DNA from: Coprinellus micaceus
Lineage: Eukaryota; Basidiomycota; Agaricomycetes; Agaricales; Psathyrellaceae
DNA length: 64,000 nt
Assembly (NCBI GenBank): GCA_951394405.1
Contig: OX596335.1
Coordinates: forward strand, 3,906,001-3,970,000
Direction of reading: 5' to 3'
Part shown: in pieces, positions 23,111-34,538 of the stretch
Numbering within the stretch: the stretch's first letter is position 1
Layout: each line of letters begins with the position of its first letter
Notes under the pieces: generated by a model
The model's input: the letters and a program-made list of their open reading frames with translations, nothing else
Told to the model about the DNA's origin: nothing
Databases searched by the model: none
Program-made: the position numbers and the translations under genes

Positions 23111-25218
23111 ACGGCTGGTTAGATTCTTAGGTTCTTAATTTCGAGTTTCTTTGTTGTATTGGTGAGGATTATTACTACCCTTTTAAACTTTCTATACACC
23201 CCTTTTTCGTCTCATGTGGCTTGGGACGGCGAGTGAGTGACGCCGGGGTCAGGTACGGCCACCCCACGCTCATATCTTGGCAATATGTGACAGGAGTGAG
23301 GGGACGAGGAATGTTGGTAGCCTATCTGACGGTCGTCTAGTGGTCTCGGCCTGGGCGAAGCATTCGACGATTGTGAAATAGGGATATCAATAACGTCCGA
23401 TCAACTTAGCTTTAAGCGCCCATGCCTCTGGCAGAGCATGTCATTTGATTTGTGGGCGCTTAGGGAGGTTTATCTTCACATGAGCACTAGAGTAGAGGCG
23501 TCCAATGTTGTCTAAACCAATTCGCTGCCGTCTATGAACTTGGAATCTGCATACGGCACTAGGGAGTGTGGACCTGGTGAGAGGGGCATGTGTGAGTTGC
23601 CTAGCTAAACGAATGCAAACCCCTTTTCGTTCAACGAACTTGAATCCGCATAGCCCATCAACCCTCAAAGGTGCTATCAAGGATTCATCGTGACGATAGA
23701 GGGGTATGGCAGCTTGCATTATTAACCCGACGAATGTCGGTCTGGGTAGAATACGTAGGCGGGGCAGGGTAGCTTCGGGCGTCGGTATTTTACATCCCGT
23801 ACAACCAGTTCAAGCAGAGACACGTTCTGCACATCCAGTCCCCCAACCACCGGTAAAGTTGCTACACCAGGACGAAAGCGAGCGAGCTGGAACTTTCGGG
23901 AGTCCGTTGGGCATGCATACCGCGGCCGGTGACCAAAGTTGCTACTATATGGGCTCAAAAGGTTGGTCATGCTCCTATCTCATTGGCGGCATTATGATAA
24001 CCCCCCTTCCCTTGGAGTTTTGTGTGGAGACAGGGTCTCGATGCAATTGTCCAGTGTACCGGTGAGCTGTTGTACTAGGCTCTATAAGAACATGGTTGAT
24101 AGAGGACACACGACCAGTAGCACCCCCACGATACACCCCTCCCGCACCTCCTGAATAGACTCTCCAGCCCAGGCCCGCCTTCGTCGTCTATTCAAAATTC
24201 CCGGTTCCCCACATCATCAAGGCGGCACACGGATCTATTTCTCCAGGTCGTCGGTCGTCAGATCCGGCTTTTGGTCAGTCGTTTCAGCCGGAACACCCAC
24301 GTCGACACCTGTCGACACTCGATCGCGTTCCTACCCCTCACCTCGTTGTTGTCGACGCTCGAATCTCCAGGAGAGTAGTGGGCTCAAGGTGAGTGCGACC
24401 GCGAGACGCCGAGCAGTGTATTATGCACGGAGTTTCGGTCACGGGCTCTTGATTAGTGATTTTCGTCGGACGTCAGTTCGTCGACATCGTCACCAACCGC
24501 GTCTGGCGACCTTGCAAGGTCCGAGCTTTGCGATGGCCCATCCTACTTGCTCTGAACTGCCATCGAGCTCTGCTGACTCACCGCAATTGCTCTTTCCTGG
24601 ACAGATTGGGGAAGCTCTGAACAAGCGCCAACGCCGATCAACGCCCAGCAAGCTCACCAAGCCACAGTACTTGCCCCGACACATATCCATTCGACCACCA
24701 TCACCACCTCGCTGCTCGTGCTTCGACACGCTTTGGCCGCGCTCAGTCGATCGAGGCCTTGTTGAATCGACTTCGACTTCGACCGGGATCCATCTATCTG
24801 TTCCGGGTGCACAAAGCCATCTACTCGTTCCGAAGATTCCTATCATACCCTTCCCCGCCCCAGAAGAATCTTCGGCACTCGCGTCGAACGGAAACCCGGA
24901 CTTGCCGCATCGCCAATCCGCAGAAGGCCGCAGGGTATCTTGTGGAATTTGAGTGAAGGGAGAGTCGAGTGAGCGTTTCAGGTGAGTAATGTTGTGTTGT
25001 GAACGCAAAGTGTCGATCATACGATACTCTGCACCGAGGTACCTCGGCTAATGATAAAGTTATGGATTCTTTAGACGCGCACACGCACGACAATTGATTT
25101 TGAATTGGAACTGATTCAATTCGGTGTCGTACCATTGATTAAATCGCCATTATAACAAAGCCGGCGACCGCTAGACATACCCAACCCCATCCACCCCAAC
25201 GCCAGTACCCCCCTTGCC
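23111..25218. other. Long intergenic stretch with an inverted TAAGCGCCCA pair
   Basis: About 2.1 kb with no convincing gene. At 23413-23422 and 23453-23462 a perfect 10-bp inverted repeat, TAAGCGCCCA/TGGGCGCTTA, occurs. The last 0.8 kb is probably promoter and 5' UTR of the pantothenate kinase gene. One long open frame there (24389-24952) has the Arg/Ser/Pro composition of non-coding GC-rich DNA. Confidence 0.4.
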
Positions 25219-27119
25219 ATGAACCCGAGGTCACGAACAGGGTCTATGACCGTTACCACCCCTTCCCTTCCCTCGGCCAAGGTCATCCACGTCGATACGA
25301 GAGGTGCTGTCATCTTGTCGGAGGAGTCACCCGAGGTGCGTTGGTCCTTGTGTCGTGTTGTGCCGGAAACTGACGCTAGGCTGGCAGACGAGGGATAGTC
25401 GTGGCATCTACCTACCCAACCATATCGAGCCCGTATCGCATATAGCTGTTGACGTATATCCTCCCATTCCCAAAATTTGAGACCTAGATTGACGAACGGT
25501 TGTGCAGGTTGGCGGCTCCCTAGCGAAAGTGGTCTACTTTACCCGTTCTCCCGACCCCCCACCATCACCGTCAATAGCAGCGACCCACGGTTCTAGCTCA
25601 GCAAGCCATATATCTACGCCCCGGTCTCCATCACCCTCCGAAGTCTCAGCGGAGGACCTATCCAACCAAGCCTCGTCCTCTGTTCGGTCCTCCTCCCCGC
25701 TAAGCGCAGGCTCGAGGGTCAGTGGAGCACTTACCCCCCTTGTGCTGGACCAGCAACAATATACCCATTCCGATGGCGCACAAGACATCTCCTTACTCCA
25801 CAAGAACCTCCTGCACCACAGCTCCTTCTCGCGACCACGCAACTTCCCCGGGGGCTCGCTCAACTTTGAGCGCTTCCAGACCGAGGACATCGACGAATGC
25901 GTGCAGTTCATCCAAGAGCTGATATCGCGGTCCGCCGAGGTGAACGGGGTGGCGATAGAGGAGATGCGCAGGAGCGTGAAGATCATGGCGACGGGCGGAG
26001 GTGCCCACAAGTTCTACGAGCTGTTCAGCAACGACTTGCAGGTGGAGGTGAGGAGGGAAGACGAGATGGCGTGTCTGATCGAGGGATTGAAGTTCATCAC
26101 GATGATTCCAGACGAAGTGTATTACTTCTCGGACGAGCTGATCTCGTCGGTGAGCCATCACCAACCTGTGGGCTCCTCGAATGTGACCCCACAAGCGGAT
26201 GCTGCACCTCCACTGGAAAGACCAAGTCCGGACCCGCCAAAGTATGGCGTGACGTTCGAGAGCCATCCGACACCACAGCTTCCATGTTTGTTGGTGAACA
26301 TTGGTTCTGGGGTGTCGATCATCAAGGTGGACGAGGATGGGTGCTTTGAGCGAGTAAGCGGAACGAGCCTAGGAGGTGGAACGCTGTGGGGATTGCTCAG
26401 TCTGCTGACTCCCGCAACATCATTCGATGGTATGTGTGGTTGCCAGCCTTACTCGCCTTATCACTTCCTTAACCTTTGTTCTTCCAGAAATGTTGGCTCT
26501 ATCAGAAGAAGGAGACAATTCGCACGTTGACATGCTTGTGGGCGACATATACGGACAGGACTACAGCAAGCTGGGACTAAAGTCGACGATGATCGCGAGT
26601 ACGTTTGGCAAGGTGTTCAAGAAGGGAGGCAAGCAGGAGACGTTTAGTCCTGAAGATATCAGCAAGAGCCTCTTGTACGCCATGTCCAACAACATTGGAC
26701 AGATTGCGTGAGTATCGCATCTTCAACTGCGTTCTCGATCGGGCAACAGCTAACCGAAGTTGCTCCTTTCTGACACAACAGCTACATGAATGCGGAAAAG
26801 TACGGACTCGATAGAATTTACTTTGGCGGATGCTTTATTCGAGGTTAGTCTAGTTGGGCCAGGACATGGAACTGCAATGACTGACAAACCCGATTCCAGG
26901 CCATGCGGCAACGATAGCTACGCTTTCTTATGCTATCCGGTTCTGGAGCAAAGGAACCAAGAGAGCTCTATTCTTGCGACACGAGGGCTTCTTGTAAGTG
27001 GCCGGTTTGCTATATCGGCGGATCTTCATTGACCTTTTGGTATGAACGTGCTGTGCAGGGGATCGATTGGGGCATGGATCCGGAATATCAACGCTGAGGA
27101 GGGGGGGGCCGGGAACTGA
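25219..27119 (+). CDS. CAB1: Pantothenate kinase (eukaryotic type II)
   Basis: Phosphorylates pantothenate, the first and usually rate-limiting step of coenzyme A synthesis, in the cytosol. Seven exons (25219-25335, 25388-25453, 25508-26429, 26488-26707, 26782-26843, 26900-26993, 27059-27119) give 513 residues. The phosphate-binding strand reads AVDVGGSLAKVVYF. Further family motifs are ATGGGAHKF, LLVNIGSGVSI, SGTSLGGGTLWGL, GDIYGQDY, FGGCFIRGH and the ending GSIGAWIRN. A Ser/Pro-rich insertion of about 70 residues follows the first strand, and another (PQADAAPP...) lies before the nucleotide-binding part. Both look like loop expansions of the fungal enzyme. Confidence 0.95.
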
Positions 27120-27546
27120 CCCTGTAATTTATTTGTATTGCTATGCTCCAACATGAGGAGGGGCCTTTGACGTTGGGGACTTCGTCATCGATCCCTTCAA
27201 AACGCTCCGTACACCTGCCCGATAAGGAAGCTCTTTAAAATCAGCAGCTTAATACACCCCGGTCAGACATGGCCTCGGAATCTTCCTTTTCTCGTGGTCG
27301 TCGTGGACGATGAGGAGGAGCAGCGAGGAAGATGGTGGGGGATTCTGCGGAGAAGGGGCGTGTGGGGGGCCATGGAGACGATTGGGTCGAGTGCAGCGCA
27401 GTCAGAGGCTGGCATTGTAATCATTGTATAGCTGCCGTGGGACTCTGGGAGTCGGTGTAGATGTTTTAAGCATTCCTGATCATTTCTCATCTTGACTCTT
27501 CTCTGACCCCGCCTTCTTCATCTTTTCTCCTGCCACCACACATCTC
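27120..27546. other. Intergenic: 3' UTR and homeobox promoter
   Basis: No gene is visible. A C/T-rich tract immediately precedes the homeobox ATG. Confidence 0.45.
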
Positions 27547-29672
27547 ATGGCCAGCGCTGTCCTCGACGACTGGGCCAACGTCCACCACCCCCCGAGCTCG
27601 TCGTCTTCCCCGGCGACCCCGACAACCCAGCCAGGCGGTGCCCAGCAGCAGAAGAAGCCCAGACATCGCCATTCCCCGGAACAACTCGCAGCCCTCAATG
27701 AACTCTTTGACAAGAACGAACACCCGCCTTTGGAAGCCCGCGCAGCCTTGGCTGAGCGTCTCGGAATGTTTGTCTCGTCCTTTATCTCGTTCTTCCTGCT
27801 ATATCAAAAAATTTGGTCACAGGGAGACAAAGACGGTCAATGCATGGTTCCAAAATAAACGGGCTTCCTCCAAAAAGCGCACACGCACCCAGGCCAGCGA
27901 ACTTCCGGCTGGTTCCCATTTAAATCCACCCCAGATGTCCATTCCGGCGCCTCCACCGCCACTGTCCGCTGCAACGACCCCAGGTGCCCAGCATCGCGAC
28001 CTCGACGACGACGACCACCCCTCGCATTCCGCTCTCGGCCACTTCTCGCCCCTCCAAAAGGTCTCACACCCCATTGAGATCACCCCCGGCTCGTCCAACT
28101 CGTCCTCGGCCTCATTCTTTGCCGCCAATCCCGACCTCAGCTACTTCGGCTCGTCCAGAGACTCGCCCGACCCCACCAACATGTCCCGCAAGATGCGCAT
28201 GCGCCCCACTGCCGAGCAGACGGAAGAGCTTAAAAAGCTATACAATATCACGCCTCACCCCACATCCGAGGACCGCCAGGCGCTAGCCGAACGGATTGGA
28301 ATGTGAGCCTTGGTCGTCTAATTAATTTCACCAACACAGATCACTGATCGTGATTGCTGTACGCCCTCCCTGCAGGCGTTATCAAAGCATAACCAACTGG
28401 TTCCAAAATCAGCGCAGTCTTGCAAAGAGGCGTAAAGAGGACGAACATACGGATACTGCTTCGACCAATTCAAAATCCGATTATCCCCCTCATGGTGATA
28501 TGCGGCAATACTCGGCGTTTCCTCCACGACAACCACACCAGATTCATCCTAGCCTCGTTTTCTCTGATAGTGCGGTGGGCCCACCGCCGTCGTCGAGCGA
28601 GACGTCGAGGACGCGAAGGTCGCCCTCGATATCGCCTTCAATGGACGAGCACTACTCGCGGCGGGCCAATATGCGCCGGAGCACCACACCGTATGGAGGT
28701 CCGTTGCAAAGCAGGCCCCGGCGATCAAGGCCGGAGCCATTCCAGCTGGATGCTCTGAAAGGGCTGTTCACCCGGACCTCGACGCCGACAATCGAAGAGC
28801 GCTCTGCCTTGGCTCTGGAAATCGGAATGTAAGCAATGTGCTATGTGGTCATTACCTGATGCTGATACGACTTTGCAATTTTTTTCAGGGATGTTGGAAA
28901 AGTGACAAACTGGTTCCGCAATCTGCGACAAACTGCACGGAAACGCAATAATAGGCATCATGGGGCTGGGCAGGATGCCCATGGGTTAGGTAGCGGTGAT
29001 GATGAGGACGGGGATGGGGATATGCACGATATGCAGGACGACGAGAGTCCACAGTACTCGTCTGCTGTGTCGCGCTCGGGGTCGAGAGCTGGTACCCCCT
29101 CGCGATCCTCGTCGGCTTCGTCCTCATCGTTGGGTGAGCGAGAGATGGAGGCGCGGATGCGTGGTCGTCGACCCCATAGCAATATCCCAAGTGAGGACGA
29201 CGACTACCCCGAGGCCGTCACTCCGGAGAATGGACGCTCTCCTTCTCCTGGCCCTGATAGACGTATGATGCACTCATCAAGGCCGATGTACGGTCGTGAT
29301 CTTCCCCCACCACATATGTCCATGAATCACCGTGATCCTTACCCATCCTCCTCCTCCCCGTACCCTCCGCATCCCTTCTATCACCTACCTCCTTCCTTCC
29401 CACCAAGTCATCACCATTACGCTGGACCTCTACCCCCGATGAACGTTCCCCGTGACGTCAAGCCACTACTGGAGCCCAGGGCGCCGCTTGGGCTTGGCCG
29501 ATTCAACGCGGCCGTGTCATTGTCGGAGTCTTCGTTCTATTCTTCCTCGAAACCCCACCCTCATCCGTACATGGATGAGGACCCGATCGGGTGTGCGAAG
29601 GCGGCGGAGAGGTTTGGAATCAAGCTTGAGGATGCGTACCTCTTGCTCGATTTCAAGTTCCATCGTCACTAA
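27547..29672 (+). CDS. Transcription factor with three homeodomains
   Basis: A DNA-binding regulator of 645 residues in four exons (27547-27767, 27823-28302, 28376-28828, 28889-29672). Homeodomain 1 lies near residues 36-93 (recognition helix AWFQNKR), domain 2 near 197-254 (NWFQNQR) and domain 3 near 347-405 (NWFRNLR). All three keep W-F-x-N. Each domain is cut by an intron in the same codon and phase (phase 2, within the Met of LGM, IGM and IGM), just before helix 3. The domains therefore arose by duplication of an intron-bearing unit. Linkers are Ser/Pro-rich and the C-terminus is disordered up to a short conserved-looking end (RFGIKLEDAYLLLDFKFHRH). Start choice: first ATG, with HD1 only 35 residues in. 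Target genes unknown. Confidence 0.9.
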
Positions 29673-30858
29673 AAGTATAATGTAAGTCATCTCCCTCCCC
29701 CTCCGCTCGAGATATGGGGGTATTGACAGAAGCCCGTCTTTCAGAATCTACTCCTCCATGATCATCTGCTGCATCTTCAATCTTCCATCTTCGACCCATC
29801 TCCCTTACGGACCATTTCGTCTTCGCATCGTATCTTTATATCGGCAAACCATCTGAAACCGTTTGTGTACAACATCCCTACTTCATTTCAATTGGCGCGA
29901 CCAAACCACCCATTATCGCATTATAACCAAAAGCATAACCCCCATAATATCCATTCAGCCAATTCATCGATCATCTAGTCATCGTTACCACCTGGCTCCA
30001 GGTTCGTTTTACCTTCGAGCTTCATCACCACCTCATCTCTATTGCCTATTTATACGTGCTTCATTTGAACGAAACCAAAGAACGGAAGGACGTTGTTTTA
30101 CCCAAAGTGTTGTATGTATCTTTCGAGCTCCGGCGTTTGTATGCATTTCGACTTTCCTCCTCAGTCTTCTCTTTAGCATTGCGTCTCCAAGATGCCTCGT
30201 TTCGTATACCCTTCACAAGGGCCCTCCCAGTTGGCGTTCGTGATCTTCAGGATTTGACGCGAGAGATCGGCGTTCCCTTTCGGTCCAGATGCCGGTATTC
30301 CTTTCCTCCCCTCTACGCTCTTCCCTTCTTTCCTGCTTTGACCTTCTCGAATTCGACCTTTGAGTTGCACCGCAGATGAGTCCCTTATCTATCTTTGACT
30401 TCGCCTCTACGACGACACATGCAGGCCCGTGATTGTAGCTACCGTACCTCCCTCCTTCCTCTTCCTCGTCTCCTTCGATTTTGTGCCTCGTTCCCTCTTC
30501 TTCGTCTCTGCGGGCTCCCCTGGAATGAACTGTGTATGTATAGTAGCCAAGAAGGAACCTGTTGTATGGACTGAAGCTGAATGGGAAACTGTATTGTATG
30601 ATGTTTCGTGGGGTTCTGGATATCAATGAATGGCAACCACAAAGGCATGGACGAAGTTGGGGGGATCCTATAGGTAGAAAAGCAATGGGAATGGCACAGC
30701 TGTAATGGGTATCCTGGTTGGAGACTTGACTTGGAGTAAACGAGAAGGATAGGACGAGAAAGGGTCATCAGAGGTCATCAGAATCGTACTTGCGTATGCA
30801 ATGAATCTCGAACGCAAGGGTTGTCAATCTTATCTTGAGAGTGGAGAGAAGCGATGAA
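29673..30858. other. Intergenic stretch
   Basis: The homeobox 3' UTR is probably here, then about 1 kb of pyrimidine-rich sequence without coding support. Confidence 0.4.
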
Positions 30859-31283
30859 TCAAAGGGCGCGGAAACTCTGGGGCCTAGAGTAGAAACACAC
30901 AATCGTAACTGCCACCCTCACGATCGCGAAGGGGGCACACAAGCACGCTGTGGCGATGGACTGCCCTAGCGTGAGCGCGGAGAGAAGGCGCTGCTTGACC
31001 CGGCCAGGGCTAGGGGAGAGCATCATAAGTGAGATTCGTTGGCTGGACAGGAACGGGCCAGAGCAGCGATTGCCGTTGCCACACCGGGACGACGGTGAGC
31101 CCGATGACGTCGTACCCGTAGACGCCTTCCAGCCCCCATTAATTTGACGCGTCGCTTCCGCGCCAGGATCGCCGACGACGACGGCCCTGCGCCTCAACAT
31201 CGTCTGTCCCTCCCTGGTGAGGTCAAACCTGACACCTGTTGTCGCTATCTCCACCCCCTGGTCGGTTACATGAACCTGACCTA

Positions 31284-32914
31284 CACTAACTGACCAGAAA
31301 GATTGTCCCACCTACATGTGGGGCGTATAGCGTAAATATCTCGGTTAAAGTGAACTCAAATAACCTCATATTTTGTATGGTACATTGCGTACATATTGGG
31401 TACCGGTATGTAGAGTATCGACATAATCGGACAGATATCGCTCCGGGAAATGGGAGTTCTTTGTGAGAACCCATCAAATGACATCACCGCCTGATGGTAC
31501 CATGGCATAAAATTGAGAATAACTTTGCGAGAACACATGATCTAATTATATGGTCTAGTATCGAGTATTACCACCCCTCGCCTTGTGCAAATCACAAATT
31601 CTCTGAGGGAGAGACTCATACAATGCATCAATATACTCCTTCGGAATGCGGTACCACTCCTCTTGCAAAGCAACCCACAGGTCCTCCTCCGAGTGTGGTA
31701 GGGGGTTTCTTGCACGGATCTTGTGATCCAGGTAGTCCCATAGATTCTCGATGATGTTGATATCTGGACTGCTGGGCGGCCAGTCGAGAACATCGATGTT
31801 GTTTCTCTTGAACCAGGCTTGCGAAACCTTAGCCGTGTGTTTTGGATCGTTGTCTTGCTGGAAATAATAATCCTTGGGGTCAATTCCAATATCGGAGTAC
31901 GTTCCCAGGACATCATCCTCCAATATCTCACAGTAGAGTGCCGCATTGAGATTTCCCTCAATCCGCACAATGCGACCAACCCCATGTGCTGTGATCATTC
32001 CCCACACCATAACCTTCCCTCCTCCATGCTTCACCTTCTTCTTGGTAAACCTAGGATCCAGCCGCTCATTAGGCTTCCTCCAGCACCACTCCATCCCATC
32101 TGACCCAAACACATGGAATTTAGACTCATCGGAGAAGTTGACAGCCTTCCAGTTTGCGACCGTCCAGTCGAGATGCTCGTCTGCAAATTTATTCCGCTTC
32201 CCATGGTGTGGGTGACTGATGAAAGGGACTGAAATTCTCTTGTGAGGACGTAGACCTTGCTGGCGTAGCTCACGCTTGACCGTTTGGACAGACACCTCCG
32301 GGAAGTAGTTTTGCTGAAGGTCGGAGGCGTCATGGGCTGATCCGTTGGCTAGATGCCACATGGCATTTCGGGTGTCGCGTGGGGTGAGCTTGCGGGGCCG
32401 CCCAGTCGAATGGCCCACATCATAGTAGTTCTCCTTCTCTCCATATCTCTTGTATATCCGGTTAATTGTTCGGCTGGTGATGTTGCTACGCTCTCCTAAG
32501 GCCTGCCGGATGTCGTCATTTGAGAAGCCGGCTTTCTTCATTACACAGATCTTCGCTTTTTTTGTTGGGGTAGTATTTGGGGCCATAGTGGTAGAGAAGG
32601 GGGTATAGAATATGCTTGCCGAAGTTGAAAGGGCTTCGTCCAGTGGTTGTTGAGATATGACCTGTCGGCGGTGGTGACATGGCAAATTTGATGGCCATCA
32701 CAACCCTGGTTCGGAGGCATCACCCCAGACTCATGCATCCTGACGCCGTTAATTGCCCCTCTGCGATAACTTTTTGTGAGAGTGTAGGGTACATGTCAAT
32801 CTTCATTTTCACCCAGTCGCATACTGATATGATAAGGATTTATACCAAAAAAGAAGCCATATCTACGGCACAGCCAAATTTGGAGGGTGGGACATTCTTT
32901 TTGATCAGTTAGTG
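31284..32914 (-). mobile_element. Complete Tc1-like transposon, 1,631 bp
   Basis: The left end reads CACTAACTGACCAGAAAG and the right end is its reverse complement with few mismatches over about 30 bp (through TGTCCCACC). TA flanks both ends (31282-31283 and 32915-32916), the duplication expected for Tc1/mariner. The element encodes one uninterrupted transposase. No second copy or solo end is seen in the window. High end similarity and an intact frame suggest a recent arrival. Confidence 0.93.
31555..32586 (-). CDS. Tc1-family transposase, DD34E
   Basis: Cuts and pastes the element that carries it. The 343-residue frame is intact, without introns. The N-terminal half has paired helix-turn-helix DNA-binding parts (MKKAGFSNDDIRQALGE and RTINRIYKRYG) and the GRPRKLTPRD hook typical of Tc1. 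The catalytic triad is visible as FSDESKF (first Asp), FQQDNDPKH (second Asp) and NIIENLWDYL (Glu), with 34 residues between the second Asp and the Glu. I chose MAPNTTPT at 32586 as start because it directly precedes the conserved region; an in-frame ATG exists at 32685. Length matches active Tc1 transposases. Confidence 0.95.
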   Translation of the reverse strand: MAPNTTPTKKAKICVMKKAGFSNDDIRQALGERSNITSRTINRIYKRYGEKENYYDVGHSTGRPRKLTPRDTRNAMWHLANGSAHDASDLQQNYFPEVSVQTVKRELRQQGLRPHKRISVPFISHPHHGKRNKFADEHLDWTVANWKAVNFSDESKFHVFGSDGMEWCWRKPNERLDPRFTKKKVKHGGGKVMVWGMITAHGVGRIVRIEGNLNAALYCEILEDDVLGTYSDIGIDPKDYYFQQDNDPKHTAKVSQAWFKRNNIDVLDWPPSSPDINIIENLWDYLDHKIRARNPLPHSEEDLWVALQEEWYRIPKEYIDALYESLPQRICDLHKARGGNTRY

Positions 32915-33536
32915 TAGATTCGACTGCACGTCGCTATCGACTGGCCGGAGGGCTTCGGTAATTCCGGTTGTAGCTGGGGAACTTGTAATTCCGGTTGTCA
33001 GTTCTGAAGGGACGGGGAGGTGTTTAGTTGCCGGTGAAGGGACCGAGAGGCATCGATGTCGGTAATTTGGGGTGGAGTCCGCGACGCGGATGTCGAGAGG
33101 GTTGGTGGGGCTGCCTAGGCGGGGAGATGGTGGAATAGATGGCCGACCCACTTCGTTAACATTGCAGGAAGCTGGATGGTCATCTGAAGGTGGGCTTGAT
33201 TCCGGGGCGAAAGAGTCAGAGGGTGTTGTGGGTGGGGAGAAACCAAGAAAGCGTTTGACGCGGAGAAGGGCGGCGCCGGTGGCCCATGGGTTGTGTGCTC
33301 GAGTGCCTGCCGACCCTGCAAGTACGGGAAAGCTTGAATCAATATGTGCTACACCCCGGACTGGGTAATACGTAAAGCTTCGACTCACCCTGCACATCGC
33401 TCGTGCCATTGTCGGCCTGTTTTGGGATGAAGGAGATGTAGATTGGATCTTGTTCCCTGCGGTAGGTGGTCGACATGAGGCCTACACATGCGACGATGCC
33501 GGCGGTAGACCAAAGGGGGGAGAGCCAGAGCCAGAG

Positions 33537-34538
33537 TCAGATTGCGAATCCCGTTGATCCTACACGAGGAGGAATGGAAGTGACTTTACCTGAAGGAAAG
33601 AAGGGCATAGATGGTACGGGAGATGCAGATGCTGCAGGGAGGGTTTCGAGATCCTTCGCGTCGAGTTCGACGATCTGTGAGGTATTACTGGCTTCGATCG
33701 GAGGTTTGGAGTGGGCCATGGTTGTCTTGGAAGAGGGTTCGACAGGACGGGTTACGGTGGTGAAGGGCGGGTTGGCCGTAACGCTCACTTCATGAGTCGA
33801 GGCGGAGGCCCTTTGCCTTGGGATAACTTCGCACCCATAATGCTCCCCCAACACCCTTTCGACTGCATCCCAGACAGACCTGATCTTGAAGAGGCTTCTT
33901 CGCCTCGTCTCCGAAATGTCGCCACGGTTAACCGCCTTCAACCCCTCCTTGTAGGCCAGTCGCGCAAAACGGCGGGCTTGCCTCGACAGGTAAAGTTCAA
34001 GGAAGAACTCGGGATCGAGAAGTCGCGGATTAAACAGCAGCAACCCTCTGGTGAAAGACATATTATCTTCCTCTGCAGCTGTACGGTTGCGCCCCAATAA
34101 TTGCATGTGACTGAAGAGGTTCGGAGTAACGGCGGGGTCGCATTGTAGCTTGGCGATGCTATCTGTGAAGGCTTGGGTACGAGCGATGCAGTCGTCAATG
34201 TCCCCGCTACAGAGACATGGTCCAGAGAATTGGTCCCAAGGCCAGTCGAAAACGTTCCCGCCGTAGATGTCTGTGTTGTAAGAAGTGCAATCGGAGCAGA
34301 GGAGGGAGATTAGCGAGCGAGAGTAGGCAGCGAGGGCGTCGTTGGATTCTTCCGCAAGGCTTGCTGAGAGGCCGGATACGAGGTGGGTCCGGACGATGAG
34401 CATGAGCTCCGTGGGCAACCTTGAACGACGACCAGAGCATTGGATGATATTATCCACAGCGGTGAGTTCTGGGGTAAGGTGCGCCAAGGACGCGTGTAAC
34501 AGCGACGAGGACGATGGGATGTAGAGGAGGGTGACCAT
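33537..34538 (-). CDS. Hypothetical protein with F-box-like N-terminus
   Basis: A single open frame of 333 residues. A segment RLPTELMLIVRTHLV near residue 39 has the Leu-Pro-x-Glu-Leu pattern of F-box helices. The following 170 residues are Cys- and Leu-containing and look folded (SLLCSDCTSYNTDIYGG, FDWPWDQF, QARRFARLAYKEGLKAV). The last 90 residues are Ser/Pro/Thr-rich. I know no function; an adaptor role in ubiquitin ligation is only a guess from the F-box-like segment. A donor-like site (GGTAAAG) near the 3' end means the coding region might continue into the downstream exon at 33476 instead of ending at 33537. Confidence 0.6.
   Translation of the reverse strand: MVTLLYIPSSSSLLHASLAHLTPELTAVDNIIQCSGRRSRLPTELMLIVRTHLVSGLSASLAEESNDALAAYSRSLISLLCSDCTSYNTDIYGGNVFDWPWDQFSGPCLCSGDIDDCIARTQAFTDSIAKLQCDPAVTPNLFSHMQLLGRNRTAAEEDNMSFTRGLLLFNPRLLDPEFFLELYLSRQARRFARLAYKEGLKAVNRGDISETRRRSLFKIRSVWDAVERVLGEHYGCEVIPRQRASASTHEVSVTANPPFTTVTRPVEPSSKTTMAHSKPPIEASNTSQIVELDAKDLETLPAASASPVPSMPFFPSGKVTSIPPRVGSTGFAI

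Larger units (their letters stand above)
30859..33476 (-). pseudogene. Uncharacterised gene interrupted by a Tc1 transposon
   Basis: I do not recognise the protein. Exons 33476-33389 and 33315-32915 encode MSTTYRREQDPIYISF at the start, then a Ser/Pro-rich part. At 32915 the Tc1 element begins. On the far side, from 31281 to 30859, the same frame is open for another 140 codons to a stop. Removing the element and one TA leaves a continuous frame of about 303 codons. With the element present, translation ends two codons later at a stop supplied by the terminal repeat, giving a protein of about 164 residues. The truncated form may still be made. Alternatively, exon 33476-33389 could be a 3' exon of the gene at 33537-34538, through a possible donor near 33586. 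Confidence 0.5.

Noticed and set aside
23325..23400. tRNA-like string (GGTCGTCTAGTGGTCTC)
   Set aside because: It recalls the D-arm of a tRNA, but no anticodon stem, TTC loop or acceptor pairing follows.
24389..24952. Open frame of 187 codons upstream of the pantothenate kinase gene
   Set aside because: Arg/Ser/Pro/Thr-biased, no domain, an equally long frame on the other strand, and a position fitting promoter or 5' UTR.
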